This document shows positions 23,634 to 32,613 of a stretch of DNA of 64,000 nt, in pieces. The DNA is from Paraburkholderia franconis. GTDB lineage: Bacteria; Pseudomonadota; Gammaproteobacteria; Burkholderiales; Burkholderiaceae. The stretch covers positions 1-64,000 of the forward strand of contig NZ_WHNP01000021.1 in NCBI RefSeq assembly GCF_009362735.1. Direction: 5' to 3'. The translations under genes were made by a program, and so were the position numbers. Below the pieces are notes generated by a model. It was not told where the DNA came from, made no database searches, and saw only the letters and a program-made list of their open reading frames with translations. The stretch's first letter is position 1. The number at the start of each line of letters is the position of its first letter.

Positions 23634-24887
23634 TCAGACGACGAACGCCGCGCGCCATTGTTCGATCTGCTCGTCCGCGTAGCCGAGTTCCCGCAGAATG
23701 GCCTGCGTGTGCTCGCCCTGCTCGGGTGCAAGGCGCGGCGACACCTCGCGCGGATAGCGCGACAGCCGGAACGGCTGGCCGACGAATGCGCCCTCTCCAC
23801 GGCCCGGCAAATCGACGGGCCAGGCCATGCCGAGATGCTTGACCTGCGGGTCCTCGAACACCTCGTCGATGCGGTGGATCGGGCCGCAAGGCACGCCGGC
23901 CTTGAGCAGGATGGCCGTCCATTCGTTCGTCGTGCGGGTCTTGAAGACTTCGCTGACCGCCCGATTCACAGCGTCGCGGTTCGCCACGCGGGCGGGATCG
24001 GAGTCGAAGCCCGGCGCGCGCGCAAGATGATCGAGACCGAGCGCCTCGCACAAGCGCGTCCACATCGTCTGGCCGATGGCGGCGAGATTGAGGTAGCCGT
24101 CCTGGGTCGCGAATACGCCTGTCGGCACGGTGAGGGGATGCTCGTTGCCCACCTGCTGCGGCACCTGCTTGTCCACGAGCCATTGCGCGGCCTGAAAATC
24201 GAGCATCGCGATCTGTGCTTCGAGCAGCGAGGTCTGCACCCACTGCCCTTCGCCCGATGCTTCGCGTTCGAGCAATGCAGTCAGGATCGACATTGCGCAG
24301 AAGTGCCCCGCGCACAGGTCCGCAATTGGAATGCCCACGCGCATCGGGCCTTCGCCCGGTTTCCCCGTCACGCTCATGAGGCCGCCCATGCCTTGCGCGA
24401 TCGAATCGAAGCCGGGCCAGTTCGCATACGGACCGTCCTGGCCGAAGCCCGAAATGCTCGCGTAGACCAAACGCGGATTGATCGCGCGCAGCGTGTCGGG
24501 ACCGATGCCGAGACGATCCTTGACATCGGGCCGGAAGTTTTCGATGAACACGTCGGCGCGGCGGACCAGATCGAAAAGAATCTCGCGGCCCGCGGGATCT
24601 TTCATGTTGAGCGTGAGGCTTTCCTTGTTGCGATGCAGGTTTTCATAGTCGGCGCGATTGTGGTCGCGCCCGCCGATCATGTCGTCGCCGCCCGGAGCGC
24701 CGCGCGGGATCTCGAGCTTGATGACGCGCGCGCCCATGTCGGCGAAAAGGCGCATCGCGGTCGGACCCGCGCGCACACGCGACGCATCGATGATCGTGAA
24801 GCGCGACAGCGCGCCTTTGCGCGCAGTGGCCGCACGCTGGGTATCGTGTTGGGAATCGTGCTGGGTATCGTTGCATTCGGCGTTCAT
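23634..24887 (-). CDS. CaiB/BaiF family CoA-transferase
   Basis: A 417-residue class III CoA-transferase. Its fold opens with DASRVRAGPTAMRLFADMGA, includes ENFRPDVKDRLGIG, a block typical of the family, and has the catalytic aspartate as Asp190 in RVGIPIADLCAG, followed by the C-terminal GVPCGPIHRIDEV block. Such enzymes move CoA between carboxylic acids without ATP, or act as racemases. Here it probably activates the pathway substrate or passes CoA to it from a later thioester. The first 25 residues are polar and encoded by a 12-bp tandem repeat. It is 64 bases upstream of the dioxygenase gene and directly downstream of the DUF35 gene. Confidence 0.87.
   Translation of the reverse strand: MNAECNDTQHDSQHDTQRAATARKGALSRFTIIDASRVRAGPTAMRLFADMGARVIKLEIPRGAPGGDDMIGGRDHNRADYENLHRNKESLTLNMKDPAGREILFDLVRRADVFIENFRPDVKDRLGIGPDTLRAINPRLVYASISGFGQDGPYANWPGFDSIAQGMGGLMSVTGKPGEGPMRVGIPIADLCAGHFCAMSILTALLEREASGEGQWVQTSLLEAQIAMLDFQAAQWLVDKQVPQQVGNEHPLTVPTGVFATQDGYLNLAAIGQTMWTRLCEALGLDHLARAPGFDSDPARVANRDAVNRAVSEVFKTRTTNEWTAILLKAGVPCGPIHRIDEVFEDPQVKHLGMAWPVDLPGRGEGAFVGQPFRLSRYPREVSPRLAPEQGEHTQAILRELGYADEQIEQWRAAFVV
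24838..24873. repeat. Three tandem 12-bp repeats at the 5' end of the CaiB gene
   Basis: TGGGTATCGTGT, TGGGAATCGTGC and TGGGTATCGTTG follow one another. On the coding strand they make the DTQHDSQHDTQ-like tail before the CaiB fold. The unit length keeps the frame, so copy number could vary without harm. Confidence 0.7.
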
Positions 24888-24899
24888 GAGCGCCCTCCC

Positions 24900-25406
24900 T
24901 CAGGCTGCGGTGAACATGGGAACGGGATAGCCACCGTCGCTCGGCTTGAACACGACCCGCACGCGATGGCCGATCGCGAGTGTGGCCGGATCGCAATCGA
25001 CGAGATTGGTCAGCATCGTCACGCCCTCGTCGAGCGTCACGTAGGCGAGCGTGTAACGCGCTTCGTCCTTGCCCATCGTGCTGTACGAGTAGATCTCGCC
25101 CTTGCCCGCCGATTCGACCCACGCGGTGTTCGCGCTCAGGCAGTGCAGACAGATGTCGCGCGGGTAGTAGTGCGTCTCGCCGCAATCCGTGCAGCGCTTC
25201 ACGAGCAGACGCCCTTCCTTTGCCGCTTCCCAGAACGGCAACGCCTCGGGCAGCGCGCGCGGCGCAGAAATGCGGCGCGGGCCGGCAGGCTTCACGGGCT
25301 TGTCTGGAGGCTGAGTTACAGCATTATTTGCAGCGTTATTGGCAGCCTGATTCGGCGCAGTGTTCGCGGCTTTATCCGCTGCTGGATTCTGATTAGTCAT
25401 ACTCAT
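24900..25406 (-). CDS. DUF35 OB-fold protein with zinc ribbon, thiolase partner
   Basis: A 168-residue protein. Residues 1-45 are an Ala/Asn/Pro-rich linker, a zinc ribbon follows with four cysteines (Cys72, Cys75, Cys86, Cys89; pattern C-x2-C-x10-C-x2-C), and then a DUF35 OB fold with GEIYSYSTMG and LAYVTLDEGVTMLTNLVDCD. DUF35 proteins pair with SCP2-type thiolases or with Ltp2-like retro-aldolases, and this gene overlaps the end of the thiolase gene upstream. I chose ATG 25406; a TTG at 25412 would overlap the thiolase stop, and ATG 25400 is also possible. The extended linker is unusual. Confidence 0.83.
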   Translation of the reverse strand: MSMTNQNPAADKAANTAPNQAANNAANNAVTQPPDKPVKPAGPRRISAPRALPEALPFWEAAKEGRLLVKRCTDCGETHYYPRDICLHCLSANTAWVESAGKGEIYSYSTMGKDEARYTLAYVTLDEGVTMLTNLVDCDPATLAIGHRVRVVFKPSDGGYPVPMFTAA

Positions 25407-25408
25407 CG

Positions 25409-26572
25409 TCAAACCCGTTCCAAAATGAGCGTTGCGGCCGTATGACGCGACGCGAGCGCGCCGCCGATGCCGCTCGCGAGCGCGAGGTCACAGTTCGGCA
25501 CCTGCACGGCGGGATGCGCTTCGCCACGCAACTGGCGCACTGCTTCGATGACTTTCGTGACGCCGCCCCGGTTAGCGGGATGGTTGTTGCACAGTCCGCC
25601 GCCGTCGGTGTTGAACGGCAGTTTGCCGACGCCCGAAATGAGGCCGCCGTCCTGCACGAACCGGCCGCCCTCGCCCTTCTTGCAGAAGCCGAGATCCTCG
25701 AGCTGCATGAGCACGGTGATCGTGAAGCTGTCATACAGCGACGCGTACTTGATATCGCCCGGCGTGACGCCCGCCTCCGCGAAAGCCGCCGCGCCCGACC
25801 ACTTCGCGGCCGACCAGGTCAGGTCGATCTTGCCGCCCGCCGCGTGCTTCGGCGCTTCGCCGCTGCCGCGTACCTTGACGAGCGGCCGCTTGAGCTGTTT
25901 CGCGATCTCGGGACGCGCGACGATCAGCGCGCCGCCGCCGTCGCTCATCACGCAGCAATCGAGACGATGCAGCGGATCGGCGACCATGGGTGAATTCACC
26001 ACATCCTCGACGGTCACGACGTTGCGCAGCATCGCGTGCGGATTGTGCTGCGCGTGATGCGAAGCCGCGACCTTGATCCACGCGAGCTGTTCGCTCGTGG
26101 TTCCGTATTCGTGCATATGCCGCTTCGCGACCATGCCGTACAGGTTCTGCGTGGACGGGCCGAACGGAAGTTCGAACTGCACGTCGGGCGCGTCGGGGTC
26201 CGGCGCCCTGAGCGCGAGCGCGGCGCCCGCCGCACGCGGACGGCCCGCCAATGTGATCAGTGCGACGTTGCAGCGGCCCGCCGCGATCGCCTCGGCCGCG
26301 TGCGCGACATGCAAGATCGGCGCGGACCCGCCGCACTCCGTCGAATCGACGTGGCGCAGTTTCAGGCCGAGATATTCTGCGATCGTCGTCGTGCCGAGGC
26401 CGGGCGCGTCGCCCGCGCAGAAATAGCCGTCGATGTCGTCCTTCGTCAGGCCCGCGTCGTCCAGCGCGCCTCTTGCGACATCGGCGTGCAGGCGCGCGAC
26501 GGAGAGATCGTCGGCCTTGCGCGTCGGATGCTCGAACGCGCCGACGATATACGCTTGTCCGTTCAGACTCAT
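25409..26572 (-). CDS. SCP2-type thiolase family protein (thiolase or retro-aldolase)
   Basis: A 387-residue thiolase-fold protein. The N-terminal active-site segment is VDSTECGGSAPILH, aligned with the nucleophile region of thiolases, and the C-terminal segments are LPFNTDGGGLCNNHPANRGG and the final GIGGALASRHTAATLIL. The usual GHP motif reads NHP here, and the last Cys-rich loop is not the standard CxGG. With the adjoining DUF35 protein it forms the pair known from non-specific lipid-transfer thiolases and from Ltp2/DUF35 steroid side-chain aldolases. It may therefore cleave a beta-ketoacyl-CoA or release a ketone or aldehyde by retro-aldol cleavage. The ATG at 26572 overlaps the upstream stop (ATGA). 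Confidence 0.83.
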   Translation of the reverse strand: MSLNGQAYIVGAFEHPTRKADDLSVARLHADVARGALDDAGLTKDDIDGYFCAGDAPGLGTTTIAEYLGLKLRHVDSTECGGSAPILHVAHAAEAIAAGRCNVALITLAGRPRAAGAALALRAPDPDAPDVQFELPFGPSTQNLYGMVAKRHMHEYGTTSEQLAWIKVAASHHAQHNPHAMLRNVVTVEDVVNSPMVADPLHRLDCCVMSDGGGALIVARPEIAKQLKRPLVKVRGSGEAPKHAAGGKIDLTWSAAKWSGAAAFAEAGVTPGDIKYASLYDSFTITVLMQLEDLGFCKKGEGGRFVQDGGLISGVGKLPFNTDGGGLCNNHPANRGGVTKVIEAVRQLRGEAHPAVQVPNCDLALASGIGGALASRHTAATLILERV

Positions 26573-27714
26573 GCGGCCTCCCGCGCGAGACGCTGCGCCG
26601 TGAAACGGTTCAGATGCCAGCTCGCATCGCCGTAGGTCATGTTGATCGCGAACATGCGCTTCGCGTAGTGGCCCGCGCGGCACTCTTCCGTCATGCCCAT
26701 TGCGCCGTGCAGCTGGATTGCGCATTCGCCCGCGCTCTTGCAGGTATCGCCAATGAAGGCCTTCACGGCCGACACGAAACGGCTGCGACGCGCCGCGTCG
26801 TTTGCGTCGACGGCCATCGCTGCGGCGCATGCCATCGATCGGGCCTGTTCGAGCGCGATCAGCATGTCGGCGATGCGATGTTGCAGCGCCTGGAACTTCG
26901 CGAGCGGCGCGCCGAATTGCGTGCGCGTTTTCAGATGCTCGGTCGTCAGTTCCAGCAGCGCCTCCAGCGCGCCGACCGATTCCGCGCACAGCGCGGCGTT
27001 CGCGCGGTCGAGCGCCGCTTCGATCAACGCGTGCGCCGCGCCCACGTCGCCGATCAGATCGGCCTTGCTCACGGCGACGTTGGTGAAGCTCACGTGCGCG
27101 GCTTTACGCGCGTCGATAGTCGCGAAGCTGCGCAACGCGATGCCTTCCGCTTTCGCGTCGACGAGAAAGAGCGACAGGCCATGCGCGTCGCCGCGCTCGC
27201 CCGACGTGCGCACGGCGACCACGAACGCGTCCGCGATCGCACCATCGAACACGAGCGTCTTCGTGCCGTCGATGCGCCAGCCGTCGCCTGTTTCTTTCGC
27301 GCGCACCGCAAGGCGCGTGATGTCATAGCGCGCATCCGCTTCGCCGATCGCAAGCGCGAGCACCTTCTTGCCCGTTGCGGCCGCTTCCAGCCATTGCGCG
27401 CGCTGCTGCTCGCTGCCAGCCGCGCCGATCAGCGCGGCGGCGGGCAGCCCGCTCGCGAGCCATCCCGCGCCGCCGAGCGCGCGGCCCAGTTGCTGCGCGA
27501 CGAGCATCGTCTCGACCGCGCCGCAACCGCTGCCGCCCTGCTCCGTATCGATGACGAGCCCCGTCACGCCGAGTTCGGCGAGCGCCTGGCGGCGCCGCGC
27601 GGCGAGAGCCGGGTCTTCTGCATTGCCGCGCTGATGCGCGGGATATTCGCCGTCGCAGAAGCGGCGTACCGCGTCCTGCAGCGCGACGTGATCTTCAGTG
27701 ATAGAAAAATCCAT
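26569..27714 (-). CDS. Acyl-CoA dehydrogenase, PimD-like small partner
   Basis: A 381-residue FAD acyl-CoA dehydrogenase. It has an N-terminal helical domain (FSITEDHVALQDAVRRFCDG), a central beta domain that is shorter and less conserved than usual (LALAIGEADARYD in place of the standard FAD-contact strand), and a C-terminal helical domain ending AIQLHGAMGMTEECRAGHY. Its divergence and its pairing with a more typical dehydrogenase gene 18 bases upstream match PimC/PimD or steroid-type heteromeric acyl-CoA dehydrogenases, in which the two subunits share FAD and active sites. It is coupled to the thiolase gene by an ATGA overlap. Probable role: alpha,beta-desaturation of a branched, cyclic or dicarboxylic acyl-CoA. 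Confidence 0.84.
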   Translation of the reverse strand: MDFSITEDHVALQDAVRRFCDGEYPAHQRGNAEDPALAARRRQALAELGVTGLVIDTEQGGSGCGAVETMLVAQQLGRALGGAGWLASGLPAAALIGAAGSEQQRAQWLEAAATGKKVLALAIGEADARYDITRLAVRAKETGDGWRIDGTKTLVFDGAIADAFVVAVRTSGERGDAHGLSLFLVDAKAEGIALRSFATIDARKAAHVSFTNVAVSKADLIGDVGAAHALIEAALDRANAALCAESVGALEALLELTTEHLKTRTQFGAPLAKFQALQHRIADMLIALEQARSMACAAAMAVDANDAARRSRFVSAVKAFIGDTCKSAGECAIQLHGAMGMTEECRAGHYAKRMFAINMTYGDASWHLNRFTAQRLAREAA

Positions 27715-27732
27715 AGTGGGTCGTGTCCCGCT

Positions 27733-28926
27733 TCAGGCGTTGAAGAACGCGCGGCTGATGAGATTGCGCTGCACTTCGTTCGTGCCGCCGTAGATCGACA
27801 GCTTGCGTGCGTCGAAGTAATTGGTCGCGACGGCGATCAGTTCCTCCGGGCTCGGCGGCGCGTATCCCGCCTGATCGAGCAGCGCGGCTTCGTCGAATGG
27901 AATGCCGTCGGGCCCGGCGATCTCGGCGAGCAGTGCGTAGATCGCCTGACGCAATTCCGTGCCGCGCACCTTCAGCATCGATGCCTCGACGGCGGGCACG
28001 CGGCTCTGCTGATTCGCGCTCAACATGCGCAGGCCGGTGAATTCGAGCGCCATCAACTCGATTTCGAGGCGGCTCACGCGCGCTTCGAAAAGCGCGTCTC
28101 CCACGAGTTCCTGCTGCTTCGCGAGCGTCTTGACGCGCGCGAGTTGCTGCTTGCACGAGCCGACGCCCGCGATGCCCGTGCGCTCATGACCGAGCAGATA
28201 CTTGCCATACGACCAGCCCTTGTTGATCTCGCCGACGAGGTTCTCGACAGGCACGCGCACGTTGTCCAGATAGACCTCGTTGAGGTCGGTGCCGCCTTCG
28301 AGCATGCGGATCGGGCGCAACTCGACGCCCGGCGACTTCATGTCGATGAGCAGGAACGAAATGCCCTCCTGCGGCTTCGCATGCGGATCGGTGCGCACGA
28401 GCGCGAACATCATCTCGCACCAGTGCGCGTACGAAGTCCACACCTTGTGACCGTTGACGACGAAGTGATCGCCGTCTTTATCCGTGGTCAGCACGGCCGT
28501 GGTCCGCACGCTCGCGAGGTCCGAGCCCGCGCCCGGTTCCGAGAAGCCCTGCGCCCACCAGGTTTCGCTGCGGCGGATCGCGGGCAGGTAACGCTCCTTC
28601 TGCTCGGGCGTGCCGAACGCATGCAGCACGGGACCGAGCATGTTGATGCCGCTTGCGATGATGCGCGGCGCGCCTCCCACCAGCGTTTCCTCGTCGAAGA
28701 TGTAGCGTTGCAGCGGCGTCCAGCCCGGGCCGCCCGCCTCTTTCGGCCACGACGGCGTGATCCAGCCGCGCTCATGAAGCCGCGTGTACCACTCGACATA
28801 GTCGGCGCGCTCCAGCCGCAAGCCCAGCTCGACCTTGCGCTTGAGTTCGGGCGACAGGTTCTGCCTGACGAACTCGCGCACTTCGGCGCGGAACGCTTCG
28901 TCCTCTGCGGAAAATTCCAGTCTCAT
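27733..28926 (-). CDS. Acyl-CoA dehydrogenase, PimC-like large partner
   Basis: A 397-residue acyl-CoA dehydrogenase. Landmarks are the N-terminal RLHERGWITPSWPKEAGGPG, the FAD-contact WWAQGFSEPGAGSDLASVRT, the strand HFVVNGHKVWTSYAHW, the C-terminal LLGHERTGIAGVGSC, and YGGTNEVQRNLISRAF, a common C-terminal signature. The ATG at 28926 follows AAGGACA. It starts 17 bases after the acyl-CoA synthetase gene ends and runs into its partner gene, so synthetase, large and small dehydrogenase subunits and thiolase form one operon. The PimC-like features suggest a bulky or dicarboxylic acyl-CoA substrate rather than a simple fatty acid. Confidence 0.87.
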   Translation of the reverse strand: MRLEFSAEDEAFRAEVREFVRQNLSPELKRKVELGLRLERADYVEWYTRLHERGWITPSWPKEAGGPGWTPLQRYIFDEETLVGGAPRIIASGINMLGPVLHAFGTPEQKERYLPAIRRSETWWAQGFSEPGAGSDLASVRTTAVLTTDKDGDHFVVNGHKVWTSYAHWCEMMFALVRTDPHAKPQEGISFLLIDMKSPGVELRPIRMLEGGTDLNEVYLDNVRVPVENLVGEINKGWSYGKYLLGHERTGIAGVGSCKQQLARVKTLAKQQELVGDALFEARVSRLEIELMALEFTGLRMLSANQQSRVPAVEASMLKVRGTELRQAIYALLAEIAGPDGIPFDEAALLDQAGYAPPSPEELIAVATNYFDARKLSIYGGTNEVQRNLISRAFFNA

Positions 28927-28942
28927 GGGTTCATTGTCCTTA

Positions 28943-31093
28943 TTACGAGTGCGCACCATCGCGCGCGCCGCACACGACGAGCGCATCGAGCGCAAGCACG
29001 CGATCGGGATACGCGACGAGCGGGTTCACGTCGATTTCGGTGATCTGCGGATTCGCGCGCATCTGCGCGCCGATCGCTGCCACGGCCTTTGCGATGGCCG
29101 CCACGTCGACGCCCGCCGCGCCGCGCACGCCGTCGAGCAGCGCCGAGGCCTTCAGGCGACGCAACTCGGCGACGATGTCGGCTTCGGCCATGTCGGCGGG
29201 AATCAGACGCACGTCCTTGAGCGCTTCGATCCAGATGCCGCCGAGGCCGACCAGCACGACGGGGCCCCACTCCGGATCGCGCTTCGCGCCAACGACGAGT
29301 TCGAGGCCGCACGGCCCCATCGCCTCGACGAGCGCACCGTCGAGTTGCAGACCAGGCCGATGCGACGCCACGCTCGTATGCAGCGCGTCCCATCCCGTGC
29401 GCAGCGCGTTCGCATCGGCGAGGCCGACGATCACGCCGCCCACGTCACTCTTGTGCGGCAACTCGCTAGCCTGAGCCTTGAGCACGACGGGATAGCCGAT
29501 TTCGTCAGCGATCCTGAGCGCTTCGTCGAGCGTCGTTGCGAGACGCCCCGGCGGGACAGGAAGGCCGGCGGCGGCGAGCCACTGCTTGCCCTGATATTCG
29601 GCGAAGATGCCGTTGGCGGGCACCGGACCGGGCAACGCAATCGCTTCGGGCTGCGCGGCCGATGCGCGGCCCGCGCGCTGCAACGATTCGCCGTAAGCGG
29701 CGACGCGCGCGCAGGCCCGCAGCGCGCGATCCGGCGAGCGGAAGAACGGCACGCCGCTCGCGGCGATTGCGTCGACGAAGAACGGCTCGAGCGGATTGTT
29801 GTCGCCCATCACGGCGAGCACGGCCGGCTTGGTCGCGCGCGCGAGCGCGGGCACGAGGTAATCGGCCTTGTCGCGCTGCGCGATCGGCGGGCCGCCCATG
29901 ATCGACAGCACGAGGCTGCCGACGTTGGGATCGGCGAGCATCGTGTCGATGAGTTCGCCGATCAGTCCAGGGTTGCGCACGCCGATCGTCGTGTAGTCGA
30001 GCGGATTGTCGGCCACCGCGAAGTCCGGCAGCAGTTCCGTCAGTTTCTGGAGCGTGGGTGCCGTCAACGGCGGCAGAGTCAGGCCGATGTCGTCCGCGAA
30101 GTCGAGCGTGATGTTCTTCACTGCGCCCGATGCCGTCATCACGGCCGTGCCCGCCGCAGGCGGCACCGGAAAGTGCGCGAGGATCGTCGTCGTATCGAAC
30201 AGTTCGTCGAGCGAATCGACCACCACAACGCCTTCACGCGCGAGCAGCACGCTCGCCGTCGCGTGATCGCCCGCCAGCGCGCCCGTATGCGACTGCGCCG
30301 CTTCGCGCGCCCGCGCGCTCTTGCCGGGCATCAGCATCACGATCGGCTTGCCGGCCGCGCGGGCTTGACGGGCCAGCGCGACGAACGTCTGCGGGCGGCG
30401 CACCTGCTCGGCGTAGACGGCGATCGCGCTCGTCTGCGGATCGGCGATGAACCACGCGAGGTAGTCCTCGATGCCGAGCACCGCTTCGTTGCCCGTCGAA
30501 ACCGCTGCCGTGATCGGCTGCCCGCGGCCCATAAACGCGTCGCGCAGGTTCGCGGCCATCGCGCCGCTTTGCGCGACCACGCCGACACCCTTGCGCCCCG
30601 CGCACGGATACGGCGCGATCGCCTCGAAGGTGACGGGCACGCCGGCCTCGAAGTTGGTGAAGCCCATGCAGTTCGGGCCGACCAGCAACATGCCCGAAGC
30701 GTTGGCGGCTTGCGTGAGCACCTGCTGTTTGGCGCGGCCTTCGTCGCCCGCTTCCGCATAGCCCGACGCGAAGATGACCGCCGCGCCCGTGCCGCGCGCG
30801 CCCAGCGTGCGCACGGCGTCGAGCACGCCCGCTTCAGGAATGGCGAGCACGGCGAGATCGATGCCTTCGGGCAGCGCATCGACGCTTTCCACGCACGCGC
30901 GGCCGTTGATTTCCTTGCTGCTGCGCGACACCAGATGGATCTCGCCCGCATAGCCGAAACGCTCGAGGTTCTGCAGCACGAAATTGCCGAACGCGCGCGG
31001 GTCGGCGGACGCGCCGACGATCGCTATCGAACGCGGCTTGAGCACGCGTTCGACGGGCAATACGCCAGCCGCATCGGAGAGTGACTTGTTCAT
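28943..31093 (-). CDS. ADP-forming acyl-CoA synthetase (acetate-CoA ligase family, fused subunits)
   Basis: A 716-residue fusion. The N-terminal CoA-binding Rossmann domain has RSIAIVGASADPRAFGN (about residues 22-38), the middle succinyl-CoA-ligase-like domain carries the phospho-histidine segment SHTGALAGDHA (about 267-277), and the C-terminal ATP-grasp domain has GYPVVLKAQASELPHKSDVGG and EIDVNPLVAYP. The family makes acyl-CoA from acid, CoA and ATP, giving ADP through a histidine phosphate. It is the first gene of the minus catabolic arm and so the likely substrate-activating step; related feruloyl-CoA synthetases accept aromatic acids. AGAGG lies upstream of the ATG. Confidence 0.86.
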   Translation of the reverse strand: MNKSLSDAAGVLPVERVLKPRSIAIVGASADPRAFGNFVLQNLERFGYAGEIHLVSRSSKEINGRACVESVDALPEGIDLAVLAIPEAGVLDAVRTLGARGTGAAVIFASGYAEAGDEGRAKQQVLTQAANASGMLLVGPNCMGFTNFEAGVPVTFEAIAPYPCAGRKGVGVVAQSGAMAANLRDAFMGRGQPITAAVSTGNEAVLGIEDYLAWFIADPQTSAIAVYAEQVRRPQTFVALARQARAAGKPIVMLMPGKSARAREAAQSHTGALAGDHATASVLLAREGVVVVDSLDELFDTTTILAHFPVPPAAGTAVMTASGAVKNITLDFADDIGLTLPPLTAPTLQKLTELLPDFAVADNPLDYTTIGVRNPGLIGELIDTMLADPNVGSLVLSIMGGPPIAQRDKADYLVPALARATKPAVLAVMGDNNPLEPFFVDAIAASGVPFFRSPDRALRACARVAAYGESLQRAGRASAAQPEAIALPGPVPANGIFAEYQGKQWLAAAGLPVPPGRLATTLDEALRIADEIGYPVVLKAQASELPHKSDVGGVIVGLADANALRTGWDALHTSVASHRPGLQLDGALVEAMGPCGLELVVGAKRDPEWGPVVLVGLGGIWIEALKDVRLIPADMAEADIVAELRRLKASALLDGVRGAAGVDVAAIAKAVAAIGAQMRANPQITEIDVNPLVAYPDRVLALDALVVCGARDGAHS

Positions 31094-31345
31094 CAGGTCA
31101 TGCCTCTTCTTGATGGAGACCCCGGACTTCGCAAACCAGGATCAGTTCGGATGATGACCATTCTGGCATACCGAATGTGGGTTATCAATACACCAGAGGT
31201 ACTTTTCTTATGATGGTGTTTTCCCCTACTTCTGCATCGAAGCGCCGTGCGTGACACGGCAACCGCTTGATTTTCCTAGGATTTGTTAATCCATCGAAGA
31301 AAATTTGATCTGCCCAAGACAGGCATAAGGCAAATATCTTCTTGA

Positions 31346-31368
31346 ATACCACAATAGCGTATTGGTAT
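31346..31368. promoter_or_regulatory. Inverted repeat ahead of the GntR gene, possible operator
   Basis: ATACCA (31346-31351) and TGGTAT (31363-31368) form an inverted repeat with an 11-base spacer just upstream of the GntR gene. A related ATACC-N7-GGTTAT element lies at 31168-31185 near the start of the minus arm. ATACC/GGTAT half-sites also form the palindrome at 39001-39015 before the second GntR gene, so a shared operator type is plausible. Confidence 0.45.
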
Positions 31369-31391
31369 ATTTAAGGCACCCAACACCGCGC

Positions 31392-32144
31392 ATGACCCTC
31401 ATGAAATCTGTAGTCGACCCTCACAGCGAGCATGAAAGCGCAACGCTCGACCCGCAACCGGCCGCGCCGCGTACCCGGGCCAGCCTTGCGAACGACATTC
31501 GCGAGGCGCTGCAGGCCGAGATCGAGACGGGCCAGCTTGCGCCGGGCATGCCAATTGACGAACGTGCGCTTGCGGCACGCTTCAACGTATCCCGCACGCC
31601 CGTGCGTGAAGCGCTCCAGCATCTCGCGGCGCGCGAGCTCGTCGTGATCTCGCCGCGCCAGGGCATTACCGTCGCGCGGCTGTCGATTGCGAAGGTGCGC
31701 TCGATGCTCGAATACATCGGCGAACTGGAGGCGCTGTGCGCGCGCTTCTGTGCAAGGCGCGCCAGCGATGCGCAGCGCGAAGCACTCGACCGCGCGCTGA
31801 TGGCCTGCCAGCAGGCCGCCGTCGAGGGCGATGCGAGCGAGTACGCGCGCGCCAACGCGGCGTTCCACGACGCGATCTACGACGGCAGCCGCAACGAGTG
31901 CCTCGCGGGGCAGATCCGCGCGGCGCGGCGTCAGTCGGAGCGCTATCGCGTGGCGGATCTGAGCAACCGCCGCCAGATCAGCCGCTCGCTGCAGGAGCAC
32001 TTCGAGATCGCCCGCGCGATCCAGGCCGGCGACGAGGCGAAAGCCGCCGACGTGATGCGGCGCCACGTGCCTGCCGGCACGACCGGCTTCTCCGAATTCC
32101 TCGCCGCCGTGCCGCGCCACTTTTTCGACTTCGGCGCGGAGTAG
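31392..32144 (+). CDS. GntR-family (FCD) regulator of the catabolic arms
   Basis: A 250-residue FadR-type regulator. The winged helix is at about residues 30-90 (DERALAARFNVSRTPVREALQ is its core), and the all-helical FCD ligand domain has FHDAIYDGSRNECLAGQIR and a late histidine in QEHFEIARAI, of the kind that binds a metal with carboxylate ligands. The C-terminus ends GFSEFLAAVPRHFFDF. I chose ATG 31392; another ATG at 31401 and a TTG at 31362 are possible. It starts the plus arm and is divergent from the minus arm, with about 300 AT-richer bases between. It is a paralogue of the GntR at 38179 and shares its recognition helix, so both may bind the same operators. Confidence 0.84.
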   Translation: MTLMKSVVDPHSEHESATLDPQPAAPRTRASLANDIREALQAEIETGQLAPGMPIDERALAARFNVSRTPVREALQHLAARELVVISPRQGITVARLSIAKVRSMLEYIGELEALCARFCARRASDAQREALDRALMACQQAAVEGDASEYARANAAFHDAIYDGSRNECLAGQIRAARRQSERYRVADLSNRRQISRSLQEHFEIARAIQAGDEAKAADVMRRHVPAGTTGFSEFLAAVPRHFFDFGAE

Positions 32145-32181
32145 CAAGCCAAGCCGCCACCAACACATTGACGGAGACAAC

Positions 32182-32559
32182 ATGCCCCACTCGATCGATG
32201 TCCCCGGTCTCGCGCACAACGCCCCGATTCCCGTCGGCGCGCGCGTTGCCAACGTGCTGTGCTCGTCGGCGATCGCCGGCAAGGACCCGGCGACGGGCCG
32301 GCTGGCCGCCGATCCCGCTGACCAGGCGCGGCTCGCGTTCGACAACCTCCGGCGCTTTCTCGACGCGGGCGGCGCGACGCCCGCCGACGTCGTGAAGCTC
32401 ACCGTCTACGTGAAAGACGACTCCGTGCGCGAGCACATCAACGCGCACTGGCTCGCGCTCTGGCCCGACCCGGCGCAGCGGCCCGCGCGCCATGTCGTCG
32501 TTCACGACCTGCAGCACGGCATGGCGCTGCAACTCGAAATCCTCGCCGTCGCGTCCTGA
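32182..32559 (+). CDS. RidA/YjgF-family protein
   Basis: A 125-residue single-domain protein of the Rid family. It has the expected SSAIAGKDPATGRLAADPAD segment, QARLAFDNLRRFLDAGGATP, and the strand DVVKLTVYVKD. The arginine near the C-terminus that binds carboxylates in true RidA (PxxxRxxv context) may be the Arg in QRPARHVVV. Archetypal RidA hydrolyses enamine/imine intermediates to keto acids, and Rid relatives in catabolic operons act on pathway-specific imines or enols. It lies between the GntR regulator and the LigJ-like hydratase genes, so it may speed a tautomerisation or deamination step of the ring-cleavage route. GGAGAC precedes the ATG. Confidence 0.82.
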   Translation: MPHSIDVPGLAHNAPIPVGARVANVLCSSAIAGKDPATGRLAADPADQARLAFDNLRRFLDAGGATPADVVKLTVYVKDDSVREHINAHWLALWPDPAQRPARHVVVHDLQHGMALQLEILAVAS

Positions 32560-32613
32560 GCGCCCGGCGGTTCCTTCCAACGCAACGCATCCGCTTACCA
32601 CAGAGGTCCCAAC

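Noticed and set aside
26260..31084. Two very long plus-strand frames (927 and 749 codons)
   Set aside because: Both lie opposite the acyl-CoA dehydrogenase and synthetase genes, have no family pattern and no ribosome-binding site; composition artefacts.
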